From Bacillus sp. V3-13 (GTDB lineage Bacteria > Bacillota > Bacilli > Bacillales > Cytobacillaceae), in assembly GCF_002860165.1 (NCBI RefSeq), contig NZ_PGUZ01000010.1, positions 55,515 through 119,514 of the forward strand: a DNA stretch of 64,000 nucleotides, in the 5' to 3' direction. The position numbers and the translations under genes were made by a program. The notes below the pieces were generated by a model. It ran no database searches, was not told where the DNA came from, and was given only the letters and a program-made list of their open reading frames with translations. Of this stretch, positions 43,681 to 52,857 are shown piece after piece. Positions within the stretch are counted from its first letter, which is position 1. Each line of letters starts with the position of its first letter.

Positions 43681-45174
43681 ATGATAACCACAACGTCACT
43701 GAAAGTTAAGTACCAGTTGTTAATAAATGGTGAATATACGGACAGCAGCAATGAACAATTTTTCGAAACTCATAACCCAGCTACCGGTGAAGTATTGGCA
43801 AGAGTTGCAAAAGCAACAAAAGAGGATGTTGACCGCGCAGTCGAGGCGGCAAGAACGGCTTTTGACAAGGGGAAATGGCCAAAACTAACCCCTGCAAGAC
43901 GAGCAAGGGTCCTTAATAAAATTGCTGAGATCATGAAGGAACGATTCAATGAGCTTGTCGAAGCAGAAGTATTAAATAGCGGAAAAACAGTGGCTGCCGC
44001 AAAAGGTCAGATCACACAGGCAATTGAAGACTTTGAATTTTATGCAGGTGCTATTACAACCTTTGGAGGGCGCACAAATCCGGTTCCAAATGGGTTCTTC
44101 AATTACACTTTGAAGGAACCTGTTGGTGTATGTGCGCAAATTATCCCATGGAACTATCCGTTAATGATGGCCGCCTGGAAGGTTGCACCTGCGTTAGCAG
44201 CAGGATGTACGGTGATTTTAAAACCAGCCAGCTATACGCCAATCACGGCCTATATGCTGGCAGATATTTGTCATGAAGCGGGAGTCCCTGCCGGTGTCCT
44301 CAACATTGTGACTGGCAGTGGATCTGAAATAGGCCCCTGTTTAACAGAACATCCTGGTGTTGATAAAGTGGCATTTACAGGTGAAACAGAAACTGGAAAA
44401 GACATCATGTCACGGGCATCTGAAACACTTAAACGTGTTACGCTTGAACTGGGTGGCAAATCACCAAGTATTGTTTTTGATGATTGCGACCTTGATGCAG
44501 CAGTTGATGGTTCAATCTATGGTATTTTCTATAATACTGGCCAATCTTGCGAAGCACGGTCCAGGTTATTCGTCCATGAAAATATTTACGATGAATTTGT
44601 TAAAAAGTTTATTGATAAGGCCAAGAAGCTTAAGGTCGGCGATCCTTTCAACAAAGAAACCCATATGGGAGCACTGATCTCGAGGAGTCATGAAGAGACT
44701 GTCGATGGTTATGTTAAGCTTGCCGTCGAAGAAGGCGGAGAAATTCTCTATGGCGGGAGACGGCCTGATGGTCCAGAGTTTGAAAAGGGTCATTGGTATA
44801 TGCCGACGATCATTGGCAACGTTGCAAACAATATGAGGATTTCCCAAGAGGAAGTATTTGGTCCAGTTGTTGTTATCATGAAATTCAGTGATGAGGCAGA
44901 GGTATTGAAACTGGCCAATGACTCGATCTTTGGTTTAGGTTCTGCCGTATGGACGAAGGACAATGGAAAAGCACACCGGGTTGCAGCGGGAATCCGTGCA
45001 GGGATTGTGATGGTCAATAGCCCAATTTCCGCTTTCCCTGGCACACCATTTGGCGGCTACAAGCAATCGGGATTTGGAAGAGAGCTTTGTATCGAAACAC
45101 TAGATTTATACATGGAAACCAAGAGTGTAGTTTCTTATGTTGGCGTGAAACCTTTAAATTTATTTGGGATTTAA
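43681..45174 (+). CDS. NAD(P)+-dependent aldehyde dehydrogenase
   Basis: 497 aa. Catalytic Cys290 in NTGQSCEARSRLF, Glu256 in VTLELGGKSPSIVF, cofactor-binding IPWNYPLMMAAWKVAPALAA and GSGSEIG. 11 bp after the thiolase with ribosome site AAGGAGGCAGATC. Candidate substrates in such clusters are phenylacetaldehyde (FeaB/PadA-like) or the semialdehyde formed after ring opening (PaaZ or BoxD role). The latter is attractive because no paaZ fusion gene is present. Confidence 0.88.
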   Translation: MITTTSLKVKYQLLINGEYTDSSNEQFFETHNPATGEVLARVAKATKEDVDRAVEAARTAFDKGKWPKLTPARRARVLNKIAEIMKERFNELVEAEVLNSGKTVAAAKGQITQAIEDFEFYAGAITTFGGRTNPVPNGFFNYTLKEPVGVCAQIIPWNYPLMMAAWKVAPALAAGCTVILKPASYTPITAYMLADICHEAGVPAGVLNIVTGSGSEIGPCLTEHPGVDKVAFTGETETGKDIMSRASETLKRVTLELGGKSPSIVFDDCDLDAAVDGSIYGIFYNTGQSCEARSRLFVHENIYDEFVKKFIDKAKKLKVGDPFNKETHMGALISRSHEETVDGYVKLAVEEGGEILYGGRRPDGPEFEKGHWYMPTIIGNVANNMRISQEEVFGPVVVIMKFSDEAEVLKLANDSIFGLGSAVWTKDNGKAHRVAAGIRAGIVMVNSPISAFPGTPFGGYKQSGFGRELCIETLDLYMETKSVVSYVGVKPLNLFGI

Positions 45175-45237
45175 ATTTACTCAATTTTCACTATATTCAC
45201 CTTAAAAATATTATAAAAATAGAAGGGATGTATTTAA

Positions 45238-46035
45238 ATGACAACTACTCAATTAGCAACCAAAACATTAACTGTGAAAAAGGATAATGGCATCGCTGAA
45301 GTGCATATGCACGTGAAAAAGACAAATGCCTATGATCTTGATTATTACAAGGAATTAAATGCGGCAATTGATGATATCCGTTTTGACAATGATATTAAAG
45401 TAGTTGTGTTGATGAGTGATATGCCTAAATTTTTTTCGGCTGGCGCTAATATTAATTTCCTTAAAGCAGCAGAGCCGCGTTTTAAAACCCAATTTTGCCT
45501 ATTCTGTAATGAGACACTGGACAAAATTGCCCGCTCTCCACAAATCTGGATTGCCTGCCTCGAAGGTCATACAGTTGGCGGCGGATTAGAAATGGCATTG
45601 GCATGCGACCTCCGTTTTATGGGTGACCAGGCTGGGAAAATCGGCCTTCCAGAAATCTCGCTTGGTGTTTTGGCAGGCACTGGCGGAACACAACGATTGG
45701 CACGCCAGGTTGGACATTCCAAAGCATTGGATCTGAATTTGACTGGAGAAACACTCACTCCTCAAGAAGCGCTCGAAATCAGACTGGTTGATCGTGTCTT
45801 CCCTCAAGAACAAACAAGAGCAAAGACTTTGGAATATGCACAGAAAATAGCCGGCAGCGCAACATATGCGGCTTCAAATATCAAGCTGTCCATCATGAAC
45901 GGTAAAGAAATGCCTTTGAATGTAGCAATCCGGTATGAGGGAGAACTGCAAAACCTCCTATTCCGTTCCCAGGATGCTCAGGAAGGTTTAAGCGCTTTCA
46001 TTGAAAAACGTGAAGCGAATTGGAACGGAATATAA
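45238..46035 (+). CDS. Enoyl-CoA hydratase/isomerase family protein, copy B
   Basis: 265 aa, near twin of copy A at 34009 (about 92% protein identity by eye; residues ~55-145 almost unchanged). Both hydratase glutamates are present (GGGLEMA, GLPEISLGVL). It has its own ribosome site (AGAAGGGATGTATTTAA) and a diverged upstream region, so it is a full gene duplicate rather than an assembly artefact. Last gene before the ligase. Confidence 0.87.
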   Translation: MTTTQLATKTLTVKKDNGIAEVHMHVKKTNAYDLDYYKELNAAIDDIRFDNDIKVVVLMSDMPKFFSAGANINFLKAAEPRFKTQFCLFCNETLDKIARSPQIWIACLEGHTVGGGLEMALACDLRFMGDQAGKIGLPEISLGVLAGTGGTQRLARQVGHSKALDLNLTGETLTPQEALEIRLVDRVFPQEQTRAKTLEYAQKIAGSATYAASNIKLSIMNGKEMPLNVAIRYEGELQNLLFRSQDAQEGLSAFIEKREANWNGI

Positions 46036-46160
46036 AATGAATACTTTTTATCAGCCCTTGAATTGACAAAAAACGAGTGAGTCAGCCAGATACCCAGCTC
46101 GAAAGGCACCGGGCATCTGTGTGCAGGAAGTGATTGTAATATAAATGAATAATCGGGGCA

Positions 46161-46181
46161 GCCGGTTTAATATAAACCGGC
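46161..46181. repeat. 9-bp inverted repeat upstream of the ligase gene
   Basis: GCCGGTTTA (46161-46169) / TAAACCGGC (46173-46181), 3-nt loop, about 30 bp before the start codon. It could be an operator or a leader hairpin; no T-run follows. Confidence 0.45.
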
Positions 46182-46211
46182 CGTCCATTAATTCCGTGGG
46201 GGGGGCATATA

Positions 46212-47789
46212 ATGATCGAATCTGTTTATCGTTATAAGGGTCTGAAAAAGCAATACAATTCTGCCATTCGATTCATCGAAGAAAATATTCGCAATGGACT
46301 GGGGAGCAAAATTGCCATATACAGTGAAGATGAACAAGTCACTTATCATGAGCTCCTTAACCTTGTAAACCGTTTTGGAAACGTTCTCAAAAAGATTGGC
46401 GTAGAACGTGAAAACCGTGTGCTGCTGCTGACATATGATTCCCCCGAATTTGCGGCTGCGTTCTTTGGGGCTATTAAGATTGGTGCCCTGCCTGTTCCAG
46501 TCAACACGATGATGACTCCAGATGACTATGAATATTTTTTAAACAATAGCAGGGCAAAAGTCCTTGTCGTTCATGAAGACTTTTGGAAAAAAATCCAGCA
46601 CTACAAAAACCGGTTCGTATTCCTCAAACAAGTAATTGTGATTAGCGGACATCCTTATTCCTTTTCCGATGCAATTGACTTCCATGAATTTATCCATGAT
46701 GCTTCGCCAGAGCTGAATGTGGAAAGCACCTGTGCGGAAGATCCTGCATTCTGGCTATACAGCTCAGGCAGCACTGGAGAGCCAAAAGGAGTCATCCACC
46801 TTCAAAGAAGCATGGAGTCAGCATTTAACAATTATGCCAGGAAAGTCTTGAATATCAACGAAAATGATCGTACCTTCTCTGCATCAAAGCTTTTCTTTGC
46901 CTACGGGCTTGGAAACGGTTTGTATTTTCCGTTGGGAGCAGGAGGATCAACTATTTTATTAAAAGACAGGCCCACTCCTGAAAAGGTATTTGAAACTATT
47001 GTTAACCATAAACCGACCATCTTCTTTGGTGTACCAACACTCTATGGCTCAATGATTAATTATGTGGAGAGTACAGGAACCATTCCCGACCTTTCATCGG
47101 TTAGGATTTGTGTATCAGCAGGGGAAGCACTTCCTGCATCTTTTATGAAGAAATGGAAAGAACTGTTCAATCTCGATATATTGGATGGCATAGGCTTGAC
47201 TGAAGCTCTGCACATTTTTATTTCCAACAACATTGGCGAAATTAAGGCGGGCAGTACAGGAAAAATTGTACCTGGATATAAGGCTAAAATCGTAAATGAA
47301 GAATTTCGTGAGGTTTCTCCAAACGAAATTGGAGATTTAGTCATTAGCGGAGAAAGCATCTGTTCTGGCTACTGGTGCAATCTTGAGGAAAACCGGCGCA
47401 AGTTTTATGGAGAATGGATGTACACAGGAGATAAATATTATAAGGATGAAGAAGGGCATTTTTGGTATTGCGGCCGTTCTGACGATATGTTGAAGGTTGG
47501 TGGGATTTGGGTATCTCCAATTGAAATTGAAACCACTCTTTTTCAGCATGAGCACGTACTTGAGGTAGCCGTCATCGGTGTCAAAAATGAAAATAATCTT
47601 ATCTATCCAAAAGCTTTCATCGTGTTGCGGCAAGGCATTGAACCGACTGAAGATTTAAAACAAGAACTAAAACTGTATGTAAAACAGACTTTAGCTCCGT
47701 ATAAATATCCTAGAGAAATTGAATTTATCGAGGAACTGCCAAAAACAGCAACCGGCAAAGTTCAACGATTCAGGTTAAGAACTTCATAG
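46212..47789 (+). CDS. Benzoate-CoA ligase family AMP-forming ligase
   Basis: 525 aa. AMP-binding motif AFWLYSSGSTGEPKGVIHLQ, then GIGLTEALHIFISNN, YTGDKYYKDEEGHFWYCGRSDD and the C-terminal catalytic Lys in PKTATGKVQRF. WLYSSGSTGxPKGxxH with FGVPTLYGSMI is characteristic of benzoate/4-hydroxybenzoate-CoA ligases and differs from PaaK (phenylacetate-CoA ligase), which is not in the window. It activates the aromatic acid with CoA and ATP at the head of the pathway. Start ATG 46212 is preceded by a G-run (TGGGGGGGGCATATA), an unusually G-rich ribosome site. Followed by a terminator. Confidence 0.88.
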   Translation: MIESVYRYKGLKKQYNSAIRFIEENIRNGLGSKIAIYSEDEQVTYHELLNLVNRFGNVLKKIGVERENRVLLLTYDSPEFAAAFFGAIKIGALPVPVNTMMTPDDYEYFLNNSRAKVLVVHEDFWKKIQHYKNRFVFLKQVIVISGHPYSFSDAIDFHEFIHDASPELNVESTCAEDPAFWLYSSGSTGEPKGVIHLQRSMESAFNNYARKVLNINENDRTFSASKLFFAYGLGNGLYFPLGAGGSTILLKDRPTPEKVFETIVNHKPTIFFGVPTLYGSMINYVESTGTIPDLSSVRICVSAGEALPASFMKKWKELFNLDILDGIGLTEALHIFISNNIGEIKAGSTGKIVPGYKAKIVNEEFREVSPNEIGDLVISGESICSGYWCNLEENRRKFYGEWMYTGDKYYKDEEGHFWYCGRSDDMLKVGGIWVSPIEIETTLFQHEHVLEVAVIGVKNENNLIYPKAFIVLRQGIEPTEDLKQELKLYVKQTLAPYKYPREIEFIEELPKTATGKVQRFRLRTS

Positions 47790-47814
47790 GAATAAAAACA
47801 AGATCGTATCCTCA

Positions 47815-47847
47815 AATAGTCAGATCCACCATCTGGCTATTTTTTGT
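47815..47847 (+). terminator. Terminator after the ligase gene
   Basis: AATAGTCAGAT (47815-47825) pairs with ATCTGGCTATT (47831-47841), one G-T pair, followed by TTTTTGTT counting from the stem end. Confidence 0.8.
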
Positions 47848-47880
47848 TAAACCATTTTGCTACATAGGAGGATAAGCAAA

Positions 47881-47970
47881 GTGACGAGGTTCAACAAGGC
47901 TATCATCCAGAAAAACATGGAGGAAGGCCTATTGGCTGCTGGTTCATCTATTCATATTTTAATAACATAA
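47881..47970 (+). pseudogene. Possible 29-codon gene stub with strong ribosome site
   Basis: GTG 47881 is preceded by TAGGAGGATAAGCAAA, an excellent ribosome site. It starts MTRFNKAIIQKNMEEGLLAAGSS and stops after 29 codons. The length and normal-looking N-terminus suggest the 5' end of a deleted gene rather than a mature small protein. I do not recognise the family. Confidence 0.35.
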
Positions 47971-48237
47971 TTTATACGAGAGAACAAAAAACATAATGTT
48001 TATGAAAATTGATTCTAGTATACTTTCACCTTCTTCCATATAATTCATTATAAACCGGTTACTATTTTACAAAAATCTGCTGGTATTTTATGAAAATTAT
48101 TATTATGTTTTCTGATTGAAAGGTAAAATTAAGTATTGAATATTAACAAGATTGCAATTAAAATAATATTTAAAATATTCTCTAAACAAAAGAGAATTTT
48201 GAAAGCGTTAACAAATAACAAGGGGGGTATTTTGAAC
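47971..48237. other. Control region of the Liv-type transporter operon
   Basis: AT-rich leader between the gene stub and the binding-protein gene. It contains the cre site (48199-48213) and the ribosome site AAGGGGGGTATTTTGAAC. I could not choose one clear -35/-10 pair. Confidence 0.45.
48199..48213. promoter_or_regulatory. CcpA cre site
   Basis: TTGAAAGCGTTAACA matches the cre consensus WTGNAANCGNWWNCA at every defined position. It lies 25 bp upstream of the binding-protein start codon, where CcpA bound would block transcription. Predicts glucose repression of aromatic-acid uptake. Confidence 0.65.
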
Positions 48238-49440
48238 ATGGTTAGAAGAAGTTGGTTGATTTTGAGTGTATTGGTCATATTGCTTTCAGCCTGCAGCTCG
48301 GGTGCCATTAGCACGACCACTTCAGCCGGCAGTAAGAAGGAAAATAATGAGACCATCAAAATTGGTGCTTTATTGCCTTCTACTGGTGTGTATGCTTCGC
48401 TAGGCGAAAATGTTTTAAATGGCATGAATCTTTATTTCGAAGAACAAAACTGGGAAGTTGCCGGCAAGAAAATTGAAATCATCCATGAAGATTCAGAGGC
48501 AGATCCTCAGGTATCGCCGCGGAAACTCAGGAAATTTATTGAGCAAGACAAAATCGATATATTAACTGGTCCGATCAGTACGGCAGTAGCTTATGCGATT
48601 CGGGATGAGGTTGACAAAAATAAACTTCCTTTTCTTGTTTCTCATGCTGGAGGGAATGATTTAACCAGGGGCAAGCGAAGTGATTATATTTGGAGATCGT
48701 CGTTCAGTTCATGGCAGATTGGCTATTCCATGGGCGAATGGGCTTATAAAAATGTAGGCAAGAGAATCTATCTTACAGCCGCAGACTACGCTTTTGGCCA
48801 CGAAGTTGTCGAGGCATTCAAGGAATCGTATACAAAGGCAGGAGGGCAAATCATTGATGAAGTTTATCCGCCACTTGGAAACAATGATTACTCGTCTTAT
48901 CTTGGAAAAATGAACAGGGATGACTTTGATGGGATATATGCCTTTTTTGCTGGAAGCGATGCGGTCCGCTTTGTACAGCAGTACGAACAATATGGCTTAA
49001 AAGGTAAAATACCTCTAATTGGTTCCGGATGGCTGGTAGCTGAAGATGTCCGTCCGCAGCAGGCCCTGTCTGCTGATGGAATCAAATCCTCTATCTTCTG
49101 GGATTACAGTTTGGATACAGAGGAGAATAAAAAATTTATTCAAGCATATGAGCAAAAATACAACCAACGCCCAAGTATTGAATCGGCTGAGGGATATGAT
49201 GCGGCGATGATTATAGCCAAAGCAATTGAATCATTGGATGGGGACGTTTCAGATCCCGATAAACTTCTCGAGGCCATTTCGTCCATCGAACTGAACAGTC
49301 CAAGAGGACCTATTAAATTTGATAAAGAAACCCACAACATCATCCAAAATCTTTACATTGTTGAGACAGAAGCTGTAGACGGAGCGACAGAAAACAAAGT
49401 CATTGATACAATCCCGCAGGTCGCTGATCCAGGTAAATAA
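48238..49440 (+). CDS. ABC transporter substrate-binding lipoprotein (Liv family)
   Basis: 400 aa. Lipoprotein signal peptide SWLILSVLVILLSACSSG with lipobox LSAC. The mature part is a type I periplasmic-binding fold: IKIGALLPSTGVYASLGENV, DILTGPISTAVAYAIRDEV, and YDAAMIIAKAIESLDG. It is in the LivJ/amide-urea-aromatic receptor group, and in aromatic gene clusters such receptors bind benzoate-like acids. First gene of a five-gene importer operon. ATG 48238 is used; the longer frame from 48136 lacks a ribosome site. Confidence 0.88.
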   Translation: MVRRSWLILSVLVILLSACSSGAISTTTSAGSKKENNETIKIGALLPSTGVYASLGENVLNGMNLYFEEQNWEVAGKKIEIIHEDSEADPQVSPRKLRKFIEQDKIDILTGPISTAVAYAIRDEVDKNKLPFLVSHAGGNDLTRGKRSDYIWRSSFSSWQIGYSMGEWAYKNVGKRIYLTAADYAFGHEVVEAFKESYTKAGGQIIDEVYPPLGNNDYSSYLGKMNRDDFDGIYAFFAGSDAVRFVQQYEQYGLKGKIPLIGSGWLVAEDVRPQQALSADGIKSSIFWDYSLDTEENKKFIQAYEQKYNQRPSIESAEGYDAAMIIAKAIESLDGDVSDPDKLLEAISSIELNSPRGPIKFDKETHNIIQNLYIVETEAVDGATENKVIDTIPQVADPGK

Positions 49441-49519
49441 TACATTCAGTTTCCTGTAAAGAGGGGGGTTCCGATTTGCCTCTTTCCAGGAAACTATCAT
49501 AAACAAAAGGTGGGTTACA

Positions 49520-50383
49520 ATGGGGACTTTGTTTCTACAAATCATGAATGCTTTAAGCTATGGTTTTCTCCTTTTTATCATCACATGTGGAATTAGCATT
49601 GTATTCGGGATCCTTGGAGTCTTGAATTTGGCTCATGGCTCACTGTATTTACTAGGTTCGTACATTGGATACTCGATGATTATCAAGTCAGGGTTACCGT
49701 TTTGGGTTGCCGTATTGGCCGTACCTGTCATCATCGCGTTAATAGGTTTATTGATAGAATTCATTTTGCTCAGGCCAACATATAAACTCGGTCATCTTTC
49801 TCAAGTATTGCTAACCTTTGGTCTCGCTTATATTTTTCACGATATTTTTTCCATAGTATGGGGGAAGAACATTCTCTCGGTAACCCCTCCGGAAGCATTA
49901 AGTCATTCTGTTGAGATAATCGGATATTCTATCCCGGTTTACCGACTCGCTCTAATTGTGATTGGTTGCTTGATCGCGATCCTGTTATGGTATATACAGG
50001 AAAAAACCAGATGGGGGGCTGTCATTAGGGCAGGCTTATCAGATAAAGAAATGGCTGGCGGATTAGGAGTTAATATTCATCTAGTGTTTACAGGGGTATT
50101 TTTCTTTGGCAGTTTACTGGCAGGTTTAGGAGGTGTTCTTGGATCTCCCGTACTCGGAATCTATCCCGGAATGGAGTTTCAAATTTTAATCTTATCCCTG
50201 GTTGTTCTAGTGGTTGGGGGCTTGGGATCCGTGGCTGGAACTGTTTATGCAAGTGTGTTAGTGGGCTTCGTCGAAACTTTCAGCCGCTTTTTGATTCCGG
50301 AACTAAGTTTAATCATTACATTCGCTTTAATGGCCTTGGTGTTAGTCATTCGGCCTCAAGGTCTAATCGGAAGGAGGGTTTAA
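49520..50383 (+). CDS. Branched-chain-amino-acid-type ABC permease (LivH-like)
   Basis: 287 aa with eight hydrophobic segments. GISIVFGILGVLNLAHGSLYLLGSY is the LivH N-terminal signature, and LSDKEMAGGLGVNIHLVFTG is the cytoplasmic EAA-like coupling loop. Ribosome site AAAGGTGGGTTACA before ATG 49520. Abuts livM with no gap. Confidence 0.92.
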   Translation: MGTLFLQIMNALSYGFLLFIITCGISIVFGILGVLNLAHGSLYLLGSYIGYSMIIKSGLPFWVAVLAVPVIIALIGLLIEFILLRPTYKLGHLSQVLLTFGLAYIFHDIFSIVWGKNILSVTPPEALSHSVEIIGYSIPVYRLALIVIGCLIAILLWYIQEKTRWGAVIRAGLSDKEMAGGLGVNIHLVFTGVFFFGSLLAGLGGVLGSPVLGIYPGMEFQILILSLVVLVVGGLGSVAGTVYASVLVGFVETFSRFLIPELSLIITFALMALVLVIRPQGLIGRRV

Positions 50384-51385
50384 ATGAATAAAGCTGCAGT
50401 TCGAGGATTGCTGTTGTTTTTGCTTATGGCGCTTGTCCCATTCTTTTTATCTCTTTATTATGTCAATATTTTAATAGAAATTTTCATATTTGCAGTGTTT
50501 GCCATCAGCCTGAATATACTCGTTGGGCAAACAGGATTGATCTCATTGGGACATGCAGCATTTTTTGGTGCGGGGGCATATGCCTCGGGTCTGGCAGCAA
50601 CTCATCTTAGTTCTAACGTCTTCCTCACAACTGGGATCGGCATGTTGATCGCTTTACTGCTCGCTTTTGTGATTGGATTCATCTCTACAAAAGCACATGG
50701 CTTTTACTTCTTAATGCTGACGCTCGCCTGTTCACAAATGTTTTACTCGATTGTTTACCAGTGGACAGATCTGACAGGCGGCTCAAATGGATTGTCGGGC
50801 ATCCCTGCTCCAGCTCTTTTTAATACAATGGAACTGTCCAATCAAGTGTTTATTTATTATTTTATCTTGGTTATATTTGCCATCCTGTTATTTATCGTCA
50901 GCAGGCTATTAAAATCTCCGCTGGGATATGTATTCATTGGCATAAAGGAAAACGAAGAGCGTATGAAATCAATGGGGTATAACACCGCATTTTATAAAAA
51001 CTTGAGTTTTTTGATTGCCGGGACATTAGGCGGCCTGGCAGGGAGTTTATATGTGATTTTTAACGGCTTTATCTCTCCGGCGGATGTTTACTGGACGATG
51101 TCAGGTTCAGTTCTCATTATGGTGCTGATCGGCGGGGCAGGCACCTTATGGGGGCCGGTAATTGGTGCTGCGTTTATCGTTGCCTTGGAAACCCTGATCA
51201 GCTCATACACAGAAAATTGGATGATGATTATTGGAACAGCCTTTATCCTGTTTGTCATTTTTGCCCCAAATGGAATTGCAGGAATTGTTACTAGCATACA
51301 AAGAAGCTCATTGAAAACGAAAAAAATGAACCCGGAAGAATCTATCTTAAAACCAGTCAGACAGCAAACAAAAATGGATGGATAG
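50384..51385 (+). CDS. Branched-chain-amino-acid-type ABC permease (LivM-like)
   Basis: 333 aa. LNILVGQTGLISLGHAAFFGAGAYA is the LivM signature, and FIGIKENEERMKSMGYNTAFYK the coupling loop. Its ATG directly follows the livH stop (TAAATG), indicating translational coupling. C-terminal ~25 residues are polar. Confidence 0.92.
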   Translation: MNKAAVRGLLLFLLMALVPFFLSLYYVNILIEIFIFAVFAISLNILVGQTGLISLGHAAFFGAGAYASGLAATHLSSNVFLTTGIGMLIALLLAFVIGFISTKAHGFYFLMLTLACSQMFYSIVYQWTDLTGGSNGLSGIPAPALFNTMELSNQVFIYYFILVIFAILLFIVSRLLKSPLGYVFIGIKENEERMKSMGYNTAFYKNLSFLIAGTLGGLAGSLYVIFNGFISPADVYWTMSGSVLIMVLIGGAGTLWGPVIGAAFIVALETLISSYTENWMMIIGTAFILFVIFAPNGIAGIVTSIQRSSLKTKKMNPEESILKPVRQQTKMDG

Positions 51386-51395
51386 GTGGCTGCAA

Positions 51396-52166
51396 ATGGA
51401 AAACGAAATCATACTTTCCCTTAAAGGTATTTCAAAACATTTCGGTGGACTTAAGGTAATAGAAGACATTTCTTTGGAAATATCCGTCGGGGAACGGATT
51501 GGGCTGATTGGACCGAACGGCGCGGGAAAAACGACATTGTTCAATATGATTGCTGGTGATTTGCTGCCTTCAGGCGGAACAATTTCTTATCTGGGCAGAA
51601 ATATAAATAGTCATCCAAATTATAAGAGAACGGACGATGGGATTGTCCGTACCTTTCAAAAAAATAATTTAATGATGGGGTTAACGGTTCAGGAAAATTT
51701 GCTGCTTGTCTTGCAGCGGATGAACAAAAAGCATAATGAATGGTGGAAACGGTCAAGCAGGAACAATTATGCTTCTTTGTATGAATCGGCTGATAGCATT
51801 CTTGATGAATGGTGTCTGCATGAGTACAGCGATCGTGTGGTGAAAGACCTGTCCTATGGAGTACAGCGGCAAATTGAAATGATCCTGGCGATTGCTGGAA
51901 AACCAAAATTGTTATTATTGGATGAACCAACTGCCGGAATGTCGCAGGTGGAAACGAACCAGATTATCGAATTAATAAATAAATTGGCCAAAGACGTTAC
52001 GATCATCATGATTGAACATGATATCGAGGTTTTATTCGGCAACACTGACCGGGTGATCGTACTTCATTCAGGCCGGCTTATTGCTGATGGCAGCCCTGAG
52101 GATGTAAGGGAGAATCCTCAAGTAAAGGAAATTTACATGGGGAAGGAAGGAACCGTATATGCTTAA
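51396..52166 (+). CDS. ABC transporter ATP-binding protein (LivG-like)
   Basis: 256 aa. Walker A LIGPNGAGKTTLFNMI, signature KDLSYGVQRQIEM (relaxed form of LSGG), Walker B LLLLDEPTAGMS and IMIEHDIEVLF. LivG-type by sequence order and the loop GDLLPSGGTISYLGR. ATG 51396 with AGGTGGCTGCAA is preferred over the ATG at 51378, which lies inside livM. Confidence 0.92.
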   Translation: MENEIILSLKGISKHFGGLKVIEDISLEISVGERIGLIGPNGAGKTTLFNMIAGDLLPSGGTISYLGRNINSHPNYKRTDDGIVRTFQKNNLMMGLTVQENLLLVLQRMNKKHNEWWKRSSRNNYASLYESADSILDEWCLHEYSDRVVKDLSYGVQRQIEMILAIAGKPKLLLLDEPTAGMSQVETNQIIELINKLAKDVTIIMIEHDIEVLFGNTDRVIVLHSGRLIADGSPEDVRENPQVKEIYMGKEGTVYA

Positions 52167-52857
52167 ATTACAAAAAGTTAATAGTTATTATGGTTCGAGC
52201 CATGTACTCCATGGAGTGAATCTCGAGGTTGCAAAAGGAAAGGTGGTCACCCTCCTCGGCAGGAATGGGATGGGCAAAACGACAACTATCCATTCTATTA
52301 TGGGCTTTGTACAGAAAAAACAGGGAGAAATCTTCCTTGAAGGTGAAAATATTGTTCAGCTGCAAAGTCACGAGATTGCCAGAAAAGGGGTTGGAATCGT
52401 CCCGCAAGGAAGACGGATCTTTCCCAACTTGACGGTGACTGAAAATTTAGCTGTATTTGCAGATCGTGGAAAAGGAGACTGGGATTTGGAACGTATTTTT
52501 GACATTTTCCCCCGCTTAAAGGAAAGGGAAAAATCATATGCCGGAACCTTAAGCGGTGGCGAACAATCGATGCTCTCGATCAGCAGGGCCCTGATGCGGA
52601 ATCCTAAAATACTCCTTCTCGATGAGCCGACTGAAGGACTTTCTCCTCTAATGGTGGAGGAGGTTATGAAGGTTCTCTTGAAATTAAAGGAAGCAGGTAT
52701 GTCAATGCTTATGGTAGAGCAAAACATTTCAACAGCTTTGAGTATCGCCGATGACGTGTATATTTTAAATAAGGGCAAGATCGTTTATCATGACAAGCCC
52801 GAGGATCTCAAGCAAAATATGAATATTGCCTATCAGCATCTGGCCTTGAGCAGCTAG
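52159..52857 (+). CDS. ABC transporter ATP-binding protein (LivF-like)
   Basis: 232 aa. Walker A LLGRNGMGKTTTIHSI, GIVPQGRRIFPNLTVTENL (LivF hallmark), signature TLSGGEQSMLSISRAL, Walker B ILLLDEPTEGLSP. Overlaps livG by 8 bp. Completes a five-part importer (binding protein, two permeases, two ATPases). Confidence 0.93.
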   Translation: MLKLQKVNSYYGSSHVLHGVNLEVAKGKVVTLLGRNGMGKTTTIHSIMGFVQKKQGEIFLEGENIVQLQSHEIARKGVGIVPQGRRIFPNLTVTENLAVFADRGKGDWDLERIFDIFPRLKEREKSYAGTLSGGEQSMLSISRALMRNPKILLLDEPTEGLSPLMVEEVMKVLLKLKEAGMSMLMVEQNISTALSIADDVYILNKGKIVYHDKPEDLKQNMNIAYQHLALSS

